A DNA stretch of 64,000 nucleotides from UBA1309 sp047605645 (GTDB lineage Bacteria; Bacteroidota; Bacteroidia; Bacteroidales; Dysgonomonadaceae). Shown one piece after another: positions 9,400 to 17,764 of the stretch (within the stretch, counting starts at the first letter, position 1; each line of letters begins with the position of its first letter). The translations under genes were made by a program, and so were the position numbers. Location: assembly GCA_047605645.1 (NCBI GenBank), contig JASGFJ010000002.1, positions 124,001-188,000 of the forward strand. Direction: 5' to 3'. The notes beneath the pieces were generated by a model that was not told the origin of the DNA, searched no databases, and was given only the letters and a program-made list of their open reading frames with translations.

Positions 9400-11466
9400 A
9401 TGATCAATCAGCAATTAGTTAATCCTCGAAGCATTGTTCTTGTAGGAGGTTCAAACAATACCATGAAGCCGGGAGGCAGTTCGCTTTGGAACCTGCGTAA
9501 TGGCTCTTTCTCCGGCAATTTATATGTTGTTAATCAGAAGGAAGACGTGGTTCAGGGAATCAAGTGTTATCACCATGTATCTGAGATACCTCCTGCAGAT
9601 TTGGCAATCCTCTCTATACCCGCTCATTCCTGTCTGGAGGCGGTCGACATACTGGCAAACCAGAAAGGAGTAAAAGCCTTTATTATCTATTCAGCCGGCT
9701 TTGGAGAAGAAACGAAGGAGGGTGCTATTCTTGAAAAAAAAATACTGAAGATTATCAGTCGTGTAGGAGGTTCATTGCTGGGCCCTAATTGCAGCGGCAT
9801 GTTTAATATTCACCATCAAAGTATTTTCACACGACCAATTCCTCTTATCGATCCGATGGGAGTCGATGTAGTGTCGAGTTCAGGTGGAACAGCCACCTTT
9901 ATTATTGAATCATCGATGCATATCGGCCTTCGATTCAGTTCAGTCTGGTCGGTAGGAAATGCAGCTCAGAACGGAGTCGAAGAGATTGTTCAATATATGG
10001 ATGAATCGTTTGACCCGGAAACCAGTTCGCGCATCAAGTTGCTGTATATTGAGACTATACATGATCCGGATCGTTTCTTGAAGCATACGTCTTCGCTTAT
10101 TGGTAAAGGATGTCGCATTGTCGCACTCAAATCGGGTGCTTCTGAATCAGGAATCAGAGCAGCTGCTTCTCACACAGGGGCTATTGCCAGTTCCGATCTG
10201 GCTGTAGATGCAATGTTTCGCAAAGCAGGTATTATCCGCTGTTATTCAAGAGAAGAATTAGCCAATGTCTGTGCGGTGTTGTCTCAAAAGCCCTTGAACG
10301 GGAAAAATCTGGCGATTATTTCTCAGGCGGGAGGACCGGCTGTCATATTAACAGATGCTCTCTCTAAAGCCAACCTGAATGTGCCTGCATTTCCGAAAGA
10401 AATAGCAGATGGATTGAAAGAAAAACTTTTGGCCGGAAGTTCGGTTGGAAATCCCATTGATATATTGGGAACCGGGACCGGCGCACATTTAGGGATAGCC
10501 ATTGATTATTGCATCGAACATTTCAAAGATTTGAATGGAATTGCTGTCATTTATGGTAATCCGGGTGTGACGAAAGTCGTGGAAGCGTATGATATACTCG
10601 ACAAAAAAATTAAATCGAGTCCCATTCCTATTTATCCCATATTGCCATCTGTGGTAATGGCTGCAGAAGAGATGACCGATTTTGTAAACAAAGGGCATGT
10701 CAATTTTACCGACGAGGTCATACTGGCTTCTGCTATATCCAAAGTCGTTTCCACAAACCCTCCGATCATCGCAAAAAGGGAGATTCCGGAGATAGATATT
10801 CCTGCCATTCGTCAGATAATACACAATAATCAGGATGGTTGGTTGCCGCCACAACAAGTTCGAAAGTTGCTTGAAACAGCAGGTATACCTATGGTACGAC
10901 AGTTTGTCTCAACCTCTCCCGAAGAAGTGGTACGTGAAGCCGGGGTGATGGGATATCCGGTCGTATTAAAAGTGGTAGGTCCTCTTCATAAATCGGATGT
11001 CGGCGGAGTGCGTATTAATATCAATTCTCCGGAATACTTAAGTCGGGAGGTAGAACGAATGATGAAAATACCTGAAGCGACAGGCGTGTTGCTGCAACCC
11101 ATGCTTACAGGTAGGGAATTGTTTGTCGGTGCAAAATACGAGCATAACTTCGGGCATGTGCTTTTGTGCGGGTTAGGTGGCATCTTTGTGGATATCCTCA
11201 AAGATATTGCATCGGGATTGGCTCCTCTCAATTATGAAGAAGCACATTCTATGGTTCGTTCGTTACGCGCATACAAAATTATTCAGGGGACAAGAGGGCA
11301 GAAAGGTGTTGATGAGGATAAATTTGTAGAAATTATTGTTCGTTTGTCTATTTTGCTTCGTTATGCAACAGAAATTAAAGAGCTGGACATAAATCCGTTA
11401 TTGGCTACTGAAGAGAACGTAACAGCTGTTGATGCCCGGATTTATATTGAGAAAAACCGCTATTAA
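9400..11466 (+). CDS. Acetate--CoA ligase (ADP-forming), fused alpha-beta
   Basis: Converts acetyl-CoA (or another acyl-CoA), ADP and phosphate to the free acid, CoA and ATP, saving energy during fermentation. The 688 residues hold the alpha part first (CoA-binding Rossmann-like fold from PRSIVLVGGSNN, then the succinyl-CoA-ligase-like flavodoxin folds) and an ATP-grasp beta part from about residue 475 (LLETAGIPMVRQF to the end). The phosphohistidine is H258 in SHTGAIASSD, the position used in the archaeal enzymes. Acyl preference cannot be told, and propionyl- or aryl-CoA is possible. It is a single gene with two candidate promoters; the next gene has its own. Confidence 0.92.
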   Translation: MINQQLVNPRSIVLVGGSNNTMKPGGSSLWNLRNGSFSGNLYVVNQKEDVVQGIKCYHHVSEIPPADLAILSIPAHSCLEAVDILANQKGVKAFIIYSAGFGEETKEGAILEKKILKIISRVGGSLLGPNCSGMFNIHHQSIFTRPIPLIDPMGVDVVSSSGGTATFIIESSMHIGLRFSSVWSVGNAAQNGVEEIVQYMDESFDPETSSRIKLLYIETIHDPDRFLKHTSSLIGKGCRIVALKSGASESGIRAAASHTGAIASSDLAVDAMFRKAGIIRCYSREELANVCAVLSQKPLNGKNLAIISQAGGPAVILTDALSKANLNVPAFPKEIADGLKEKLLAGSSVGNPIDILGTGTGAHLGIAIDYCIEHFKDLNGIAVIYGNPGVTKVVEAYDILDKKIKSSPIPIYPILPSVVMAAEEMTDFVNKGHVNFTDEVILASAISKVVSTNPPIIAKREIPEIDIPAIRQIIHNNQDGWLPPQQVRKLLETAGIPMVRQFVSTSPEEVVREAGVMGYPVVLKVVGPLHKSDVGGVRININSPEYLSREVERMMKIPEATGVLLQPMLTGRELFVGAKYEHNFGHVLLCGLGGIFVDILKDIASGLAPLNYEEAHSMVRSLRAYKIIQGTRGQKGVDEDKFVEIIVRLSILLRYATEIKELDINPLLATEENVTAVDARIYIEKNRY

Positions 11467-11472
11467 GACTCA

Positions 11473-11501
11473 TTGAATCTGTCCGAAATACATTATTTTT
11501 G
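11473..11501 (+). promoter_or_regulatory. rRNA methyltransferase promoter
   Basis: TTG (11473-11475) and TATTTTTG (11494-11501) are 18 bases apart, ending 20 bases before the ATG. Confidence 0.7.
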
Positions 11502-11521
11502 TTGTTCCTAAAGCGAAGACA

Positions 11522-12316
11522 ATGGAGAAAATATTAAGTGTAAATAATGACAGGATCAAAAATGTAGTAAAATTAACGGATAAAAGCCGTGAAAGACGTA
11601 CGCAGGGACTGTTTGTTATTGAGGGAGCAAGAGAGCTTATGATAGCTCGTGAATCGGGGTATGAAATTGATTCGGTTTTTGTCTGTTTCGAAATTTTTCA
11701 GAAATCGGAATATCCCGATGTTCTCGACGGTTTAAGCGAATCTATTCAACGCGAGGTCTCTGTTCAGGTCTTTCATAAGATGGCTTATCGCGAAAACTCC
11801 GACGGTATCATCGCTTTAGCCAGACAAAAAGTTCATACATTGGAAAGTCTGTCTCTGTCAGCTAATCCTTTTATTATTGTTCTGGAAGCTGTTGAAAAAC
11901 CCGGAAACCTGGGAGCTATTCTGCGAACGGCTGATGCAGCTCAGGCGGATGCGATTATTATTTGTGATCCGCTGACTGATATTTATAATCCGAATGTTAT
12001 CCGTTCGAGTGTAGGGTGCATTTTTTCTGTACCTACAGCTGTTGTTAATTCGCAGGAAGCACATGCCTGGCTAGGTAAAAAAGGTATACAATCTTTTGCT
12101 GCAGAATTGCAGTCTGCCGAGTTTTATCAGGATACCGATTTCACACATCCTGCCGCCATTGTGATGGGTACGGAAGCCGATGGATTGACCGATTTTTGGC
12201 TTAAAAATGCGGATGCTCATGTGAAAATTCCCATGCGGGGTAAGATCGATTCATTAAATGTATCTGTGTCTACCGCTATTCTTACATTTGAAGCCATGCG
12301 GCAGAGAGGCTTCTGA
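11522..12316 (+). CDS. SpoU/TrmH-family RNA 2'-O-methyltransferase
   Basis: S-adenosylmethionine-dependent RNA methyltransferase with a SPOUT trefoil-knot fold, probably modifying 23S rRNA (RlmB-like). Of the 264 residues the first 100 form the substrate-binding L30e-like domain (RRTQGLFVIEGARE), and the rest the catalytic domain with the three SpoU motifs: EKPGNLGAILRTADA (motif 1), VMGTEADGL (motif 2) and IPMRGKIDSLNVSVSTA (motif 3). The exact target nucleotide is not evident. It has its own promoter and ends 5 bases from the convergent small membrane-protein gene. In other Bacteroidota this methyltransferase often sits beside a TamL-like gene, as it does here. Confidence 0.9.
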   Translation: MEKILSVNNDRIKNVVKLTDKSRERRTQGLFVIEGARELMIARESGYEIDSVFVCFEIFQKSEYPDVLDGLSESIQREVSVQVFHKMAYRENSDGIIALARQKVHTLESLSLSANPFIIVLEAVEKPGNLGAILRTADAAQADAIIICDPLTDIYNPNVIRSSVGCIFSVPTAVVNSQEAHAWLGKKGIQSFAAELQSAEFYQDTDFTHPAAIVMGTEADGLTDFWLKNADAHVKIPMRGKIDSLNVSVSTAILTFEAMRQRGF

Positions 12317-12320
12317 TAAC

Positions 12321-12518
12321 CTATTTTTTTTTAAAGCTCCGAAACACTAAAAATACGACAAAGGATATGGTGATGATGCCTTGCGTATATATGCCGAATC
12401 TGATCAATCGGGTAGCTATACTCCAATCCAGGTATGCACCCAATATTCCGATTGAAATCGGCAGGAAATACAAAAGCGCAATAATAATGATGATTTGACG
12501 ATTGTTCAGGTTTTTCAT
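12321..12518 (-). CDS. Small two-helix membrane protein
   Basis: A 65-residue protein with two hydrophobic helices (about residues 9-29 and 40-59) and a basic tail, RSFKKK. I do not recognise a family. It is supported as a real gene by an exact -7 element (CAAATATA on the plus strand at 12541-12548, so TATATTTG reading leftwards) placed to give a 15-base leader, and by being packed tail to tail with the methyltransferase gene. It is probably an inner-membrane protein of unknown role. Confidence 0.6.
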   Translation of the reverse strand: MKNLNNRQIIIIIALLYFLPISIGILGAYLDWSIATRLIRFGIYTQGIITISFVVFLVFRSFKKK

Positions 12519-12540
12519 ATTGTTCGAGGAATTCCTGTTG

Positions 12541-12548
12541 CAAATATA
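12541..12548 (-). promoter_or_regulatory. -7 element of the small membrane protein gene
   Basis: TATATTTG on the minus strand, 22 bases upstream of the ATG at 12518. Confidence 0.5.
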
Positions 12549-12764
12549 CGTAATTGAAGTAACTTGTAACTTTCCGAATCTGTTAAATGAAAAAAATCTC
12601 TTCCTCCTATTGCTTGCATTATCCGGATTTCTGTGTTTTCATTGCGTTTGTTTCGTGAATAATCCAGAAGCATCAACTTGTTGGAGAAACTTGCCTCTTT
12701 CACCATTAAATAATCGTTGTCCGGAGATGAAGAATCGTTCACTCTTTGTTCCGGAGAGGACTGT

Positions 12765-15041
12765 TTAGAAGGGATATCCAATGGCGAAATGCAGAGAAAA
12801 ATCGTCTCCCAGATTATAATGAGCAAAACGCCAACGTCTGTCTGCATCTTGTCCCGGATCATAGGCTTTTATTCCTCCGTCAAGACGGAGAAGCAAAAAT
12901 CCAAGATCCAGTCGCAATCCAAGGCCATAAGACAATGCAATCTGCTTGTAAAATGTCGAAAATTTGAATAATCCTCCTTCCGGAGTGTTCTTATTGTTGT
13001 CGATAACCCAATTGTTTCCCGCATCTACAAAATAAGCAAGCTGAAACATGCTGGTCAGCTTCTGGCGGAGTTCGATGCTGAGATCCAGCTTGATGTCTCC
13101 CACCTGATTTGCAAATTCTACAGAATCTTTAGCCGGATGATAAAATCCCGGCCCCAGCCGGCGAGTTCCCCAACCTCTGACGCTGTTGGATCCTCCTGAA
13201 AAATAGCGTTTCTCGAAAGGAAGAATAGTTGAATTACCATAAGGTTTAGCCACCCCTATTGCGGCATGGTAAGCAAGAGTCATGTCATTGCTTAGTTTGT
13301 CGGCTTTGGCAAAATCCAGATCCGTCTTCATAAACTCAGCATACCGAACCCCCAAAAGTTTCATGGAGCCATCGTCGCTTTTTGTTGTCGCTTTTGCCCA
13401 TCCAAGTAATCTGGGAAGGTATCCGGCTAGCTCAATTCCTCCGCGTAAGGTGAATGTGTTGGCCGAATTGAATCTTCTCTTTCCGACGTATACAGCGGTA
13501 TAAGTAGTACTTGCAATTAGTTGATCCTCGTAACTGTATTTCAGGAGCGGATAGCTGCTGTTTTCCAGATAAGTCTCGCGGAACGTATTCGAAACCCAGG
13601 GCATTCTTACATAATTGACATTAATAACATCCAAACTATGGCTAAGACCTATATTGTAGCTGTTCCATTTGTAATTGATGTTCCCGTTGAAAAACTGGCG
13701 ATTGTATTCGGGGCGTTTCTGGCTGGTGAATCCAATTCCGAATTGAGTGCTGGACATTGGTTTGTCTTCCACTTTTCCAGAGAGAAAAGGAAATAATATC
13801 TGAGGAAATGTCAGGGAAGTCTCCACCCCGTATTCATAATAATTCTGACTGGTTAAATCGTAAGATTTAGTTCCGGAGACAAATTCGTAAGCTCCTTTCA
13901 GCTTGATACCCAATACTTCTGCCCCGTTAAAAAGATTCTGGTGTCGGTAGCTGATATTTCCCGCTATGCCCAGATCTCCCGCTGAATTTGTTCCGTCCAG
14001 TCCGGTCTGAAACCAATGGTTGTTGGCGCGGGGAAGTGCGATGCGCGCGTTTAGGTATGTGCTGTCGCCGATCAATGTATCTGAGAACGTGATGTTTGTT
14101 TGTTTAATGGCTCCGACTCCTCCATAGGAAGAGAGGGTGTTGTTTACACTTCGATCCGAATACCATTTTCCGGGGCGGATAAAGTTGTTCTTTACAAGTG
14201 CCGAGGGGCGTAGAAAATGATCTTTTCCGTAGATAATCTGGACTCCTTTGTAAGAGAGTGTATCCGCCTGCCTGAAATTTTTCTTGTTGTTTTCGTCTGC
14301 GGGGTCATAGCCGGAGAGCAATGTCACCTGATTGATCTTATAACGTCTGTGAGGTAAGCTGTCCGGTGCCGGATAAAGGCTCAGAAATAGATCCACCTGA
14401 TGAGTTCCAACCGTAGTGTCGGCCTTGTAATAAAAGTAATCTTTGTTGAAGTTGTAATAGCCAAGATTACGCACCATTTGATTGAGCCTTGTTTTTTCGT
14501 TGTCCAGCATGGCAAGATCAAACAGGGTTCCGGGCTTTACAGTGGTGTTTTTACTGAGTCTGGCAGCAATCTGGTGAATAGTGGAATCATTGATGTCGTT
14601 TTTGAAACTTCTTATTCGGTAGGGTTCTCCCGGATGAATGGTGTATTTCACCTCTGCTTTTTTATTTTTAAGCAGGATTGTCGTGTCTACGACTGCGCGC
14701 AAATAACCTCTGTTGGATATCTCAAGCTGTAGTTGGTCGGCCGACGTCTGTGTCAGTCTCGGACTGTAAATAACCGGTTTCTGAACAAATTTTGGAAGCA
14801 GCTTCCGCATCAGTGAGATATTATAAGCCTTTAATCTGATTTTTCCGAATATCAGAAAATTGGAATTAGGTTTCTGGCGGAGGTAATAGTCCAATCCCGA
14901 AGTATTCAGACCTTTTCCTTCCGTTTTTATTTTTACGTTATTGAGAAGATACTGTTCTTCACCTACGTGTTTGGTGGTACTACAGGCAGATACCAACAGA
15001 AGAGAAAATACGATTATGCTATATAGCTTCGATTTGTGCAT
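12765..15041 (-). CDS. TamL-like outer-membrane assembly lipoprotein (Omp85/BamA superfamily)
   Basis: A 758-residue Omp85 protein. The signal peptide ends in a lipobox, VSAC, with the lipidated cysteine at residue 20; a lipid-anchored TamA homologue (TamL) is a Bacteroidota trait. POTRA-type repeats fill roughly residues 30-330 (for example EEQYLLNNVKIKTEGKGL and GEPYRIRSFKNDINDSTIHQ), followed by a beta-barrel with RGWGTRRLGPG, the conserved loop-6 (V)RGF-type motif, and a C-terminal Phe. It should insert or export proteins at the outer membrane. TamB, its usual partner, is not next to it here. I see no clear promoter; the gene faces away from the antiporter. Confidence 0.88.
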   Translation of the reverse strand: MHKSKLYSIIVFSLLLVSACSTTKHVGEEQYLLNNVKIKTEGKGLNTSGLDYYLRQKPNSNFLIFGKIRLKAYNISLMRKLLPKFVQKPVIYSPRLTQTSADQLQLEISNRGYLRAVVDTTILLKNKKAEVKYTIHPGEPYRIRSFKNDINDSTIHQIAARLSKNTTVKPGTLFDLAMLDNEKTRLNQMVRNLGYYNFNKDYFYYKADTTVGTHQVDLFLSLYPAPDSLPHRRYKINQVTLLSGYDPADENNKKNFRQADTLSYKGVQIIYGKDHFLRPSALVKNNFIRPGKWYSDRSVNNTLSSYGGVGAIKQTNITFSDTLIGDSTYLNARIALPRANNHWFQTGLDGTNSAGDLGIAGNISYRHQNLFNGAEVLGIKLKGAYEFVSGTKSYDLTSQNYYEYGVETSLTFPQILFPFLSGKVEDKPMSSTQFGIGFTSQKRPEYNRQFFNGNINYKWNSYNIGLSHSLDVINVNYVRMPWVSNTFRETYLENSSYPLLKYSYEDQLIASTTYTAVYVGKRRFNSANTFTLRGGIELAGYLPRLLGWAKATTKSDDGSMKLLGVRYAEFMKTDLDFAKADKLSNDMTLAYHAAIGVAKPYGNSTILPFEKRYFSGGSNSVRGWGTRRLGPGFYHPAKDSVEFANQVGDIKLDLSIELRQKLTSMFQLAYFVDAGNNWVIDNNKNTPEGGLFKFSTFYKQIALSYGLGLRLDLGFLLLRLDGGIKAYDPGQDADRRWRFAHYNLGDDFSLHFAIGYPF

Positions 15042-15385
15042 ACATTCAAATTATGGCAAAACAAGATGTAAATCTTGCCAACTGAATTAACTAACGTAAA
15101 CATACAACTTTTTGTTCTTATCCGAAAGCTGTTTTCATCTACCTGCTCCTTTTTAAAGAGAAATATTTATGCTTAATAAGTTTTTTTTATTTGAAATATA
15201 GAATAAAAAGCTTTGGTTTTTTGTTTATAATCAGGAATAAAACTTTTTTTGAATTTTAAAGTTTCACATCGGTTTCGGGCTGTGACAGGGAAATCAATAA
15301 TTTGCTACCTTTGCATAGTGTAAGTCCTTTTATTCAATGTCCCATTTTTCTCTTTATATATCATATACCGGAACATCCATATCGA
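15042..15385. other. AT-rich divergent region with antiporter promoter
   Basis: Between the leftward TamL-like gene and the rightward antiporter gene. The only element I can support is TACCTTTG at 15306-15313, an exact -7 box about 75 bases before the antiporter ATG at 15386. No structured RNA is seen. Confidence 0.6.
15306..15313 (+). promoter_or_regulatory. Antiporter gene -7 element
   Basis: TACCTTTG, exact TAnnTTTG. It overlaps the first codons of the longer frame beginning at 15302, so translation must start later. Confidence 0.6.
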
Positions 15386-17668
15386 ATGAAAAAATATAAG
15401 TCCACACTATTTTACCTGATAACAGTCGGAGGTTTCTCTTCTCTGATTTATCTTATTATTCGACTGGGAGAACTGAACCTTCAGAAATCTTCCGTTTCGG
15501 AGCATGCTCTTTCACCCTCCGGCACTCCCTGGTCGCACTTTGTCGGAGCTTTGTCCGATAATACATCGGAGCCTTTATCCGTCTTTCTTTTCCAGATGAT
15601 TGTTATTCTCATCATGCTGAAAATATGTGGATGGATTTGTAAGAAAATAGGGCAGCCTGCCGTTATCGGAGAAATCCTGGCCGGTATTGTGCTTGGCCCG
15701 TCCTTACTTGGGCATTTCTTTCCCGGAACATTCCAAGCCTTATTTCCGACCTATTCCTTAGGCATCATTCAGATGTTGAGTCAGATAGGCCTTATTTTGT
15801 TTATGTTTGTCGTTGGGATGGAACTGAACCTTAAATCTGTACTGAACAGAGCGGGCGATGCCTTACTGATTAGTCATGCAAGCATTATTTTCCCTTTCTC
15901 GTGTGGCGTAGCATTGGCTTACCTGTTGTATCCGATGTATGAAACGCATGATATCGGTTTCCTTTCTTTTTCTTTGTTTATCGGAATCACGATGAGCATA
16001 ACCGCATTTCCTGTTTTAGCAAGGATTGTGCAGGAACGAGGCATTCATAAAACACATGTGGGAACGATTGTTATCACCTGTGCAGCTGTTGACGACATCA
16101 CCGCGTGGTGTATTCTGGCTGCTGTAATTGCTATTGTAAAGGCCGGTTCTGTTGCCAGTTCTTTTTATGTGATACTGATGGCGGTAGCTTATGTGGTTAT
16201 TATGCTGAAGGTTATACGCCCTTTTCTTTCCCGGATTGCCGATTTGCAATCTGAAAAAGGAAAGTTAAGCATGTCGATGATCAGCCTTTTCCTGATTGTT
16301 TTGTTCCTTTCTTCCTATGCAACAGAAATTATTGGGATACATGCTCTTTTCGGAGCATTCATGATGGGAGTGATTATGCCGTCGAGTCCTAAATTCAGAG
16401 GCATGTTTATCAACCGCATGGAAGATATTGTGTTGGTGTTGTTTCTTCCTCTCTTTTTTGTATTCACCGGATTGCGTACTCAGATAGGGTTGCTGAATGA
16501 GTGGTCGATGTGGGGAGTCTGCCTGTTGATAACAGTTGTGGCGACAGTAGGAAAACTGATTGGCAGCAGCCTGTCGGCACGATTTGTAAACCTTTCATGG
16601 AAAGATAGTCTTGTCATCGGGACACTGATGAATACACGGGGATTGATGCAGTTGGTCGTGCTTAACATCGGCTATGACTTAGGGGTTCTCTCACCACAGA
16701 TTTTCGCAATGATGGTGATTATGGCCATTGCCACCACTTTCTTTGCAAGTCCGATGTTGGATTTAATAGATCGGATATTTAAAAAAGACAAAGAGCGTTC
16801 TCTGGCGGAGGAAAATATGAAATACCGCGTTCTCTGTTTCTTTGAAAATGAGTCGATCGGTAACAGTTTGATCCGTCTGGCTAATATTTTTGTAAGAAGA
16901 CAGCAGCGGCAATCCGAAGTAACCATGCTGTTCTTAACCTCGGACAACAATATGAATATGAATCATGTTGACGAAGAAGGGCAGGAGATGTTTTCCAAAA
17001 TAAAACAGGAGGCTGAAAAAATATCTCAGCCGTTTCATTCATTGTTTGCTTTGACATCGGAAGAAAGTAGTAAGATTGTCAAAACAGCCAATGACGGACG
17101 CTATGATTTTCTGCTTCTGGAAGTGACTTCTTCTATGTTTGATGGGAACTTGCTGGGGAATATACTGAATTTGTCTACGCAGATTTTTCGGCTTCCGCAC
17201 AAAGCCCTCTTGCAGCTTTTTCATCGAAAAGATAAAATAAGTTCACTAAGTATGCCCAACGAAGAGCGGCTGTTGAGAATTATCTCAAAAAGTGATGTTC
17301 CGGTAGGTATTTTCTTAGATAAAGGATTTATCAATGCTCGAAATGTATTTGTGCTGATAATGGATGAGGATGATATTTTCCTTGGTGATTACCTATTGCG
17401 ATTGGTATACAACACATACGCCCGGATTACGCTTCTGGATAAAGTAGGGATTATGGATAACTCCATTGAATTCAATCGTTATGCGCGTGAAATAAAGGCT
17501 ATCAATCCATATCTCTTTACCACCTGGATGCCGGAGATGTCGGTCACTGATACTTTTTTGATAAAGCAGGATTTGCTTATCATTAGCTTGAAAAGCTGGA
17601 ACCGACTTCAAAATTCTGATTTCGAATGGAAAACGAACCTGCCGTCGACATTGGTGATTACAGAATGA
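15386..17668 (+). CDS. CPA2-family cation/proton antiporter
   Basis: An inner-membrane monovalent cation:H+ antiporter, 760 residues from the ATG at 15386. After one N-terminal helix come about twelve helices of the Na+/H+ exchanger domain; diagnostic pieces are GEILAGIVLGPSLLG, FMFVVGMELNLKS, SITAFPVLARI and AAVDDITAWCILA, whose acidic pair lies in the ion site. From about residue 475 a soluble tail of 280 residues follows, resembling a universal-stress-type regulatory domain. The longer frame from TTG 15302 overlaps the promoter and is not used. Whether K+ or Na+ is carried cannot be read. It is likely a single gene; the TPR gene begins about 95 bases later. Confidence 0.9.
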   Translation: MKKYKSTLFYLITVGGFSSLIYLIIRLGELNLQKSSVSEHALSPSGTPWSHFVGALSDNTSEPLSVFLFQMIVILIMLKICGWICKKIGQPAVIGEILAGIVLGPSLLGHFFPGTFQALFPTYSLGIIQMLSQIGLILFMFVVGMELNLKSVLNRAGDALLISHASIIFPFSCGVALAYLLYPMYETHDIGFLSFSLFIGITMSITAFPVLARIVQERGIHKTHVGTIVITCAAVDDITAWCILAAVIAIVKAGSVASSFYVILMAVAYVVIMLKVIRPFLSRIADLQSEKGKLSMSMISLFLIVLFLSSYATEIIGIHALFGAFMMGVIMPSSPKFRGMFINRMEDIVLVLFLPLFFVFTGLRTQIGLLNEWSMWGVCLLITVVATVGKLIGSSLSARFVNLSWKDSLVIGTLMNTRGLMQLVVLNIGYDLGVLSPQIFAMMVIMAIATTFFASPMLDLIDRIFKKDKERSLAEENMKYRVLCFFENESIGNSLIRLANIFVRRQQRQSEVTMLFLTSDNNMNMNHVDEEGQEMFSKIKQEAEKISQPFHSLFALTSEESSKIVKTANDGRYDFLLLEVTSSMFDGNLLGNILNLSTQIFRLPHKALLQLFHRKDKISSLSMPNEERLLRIISKSDVPVGIFLDKGFINARNVFVLIMDEDDIFLGDYLLRLVYNTYARITLLDKVGIMDNSIEFNRYAREIKAINPYLFTTWMPEMSVTDTFLIKQDLLIISLKSWNRLQNSDFEWKTNLPSTLVITE

Positions 17669-17764
17669 AAATGAATACTGAGGAGTCCGGATGGGTGAAG
17701 ATGCAATCCATGGCATAAAATTTGCAGTTCTCCCTCCATTAGAAGAATTGTAACATTGAAAGTT

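Noticed and set aside
12502..12862. Overlapping open frames between the small membrane protein and the TamL-like gene
   Set aside because: They are out-of-frame shadows of the 3' end of the TamL-like gene and have no supporting signals.
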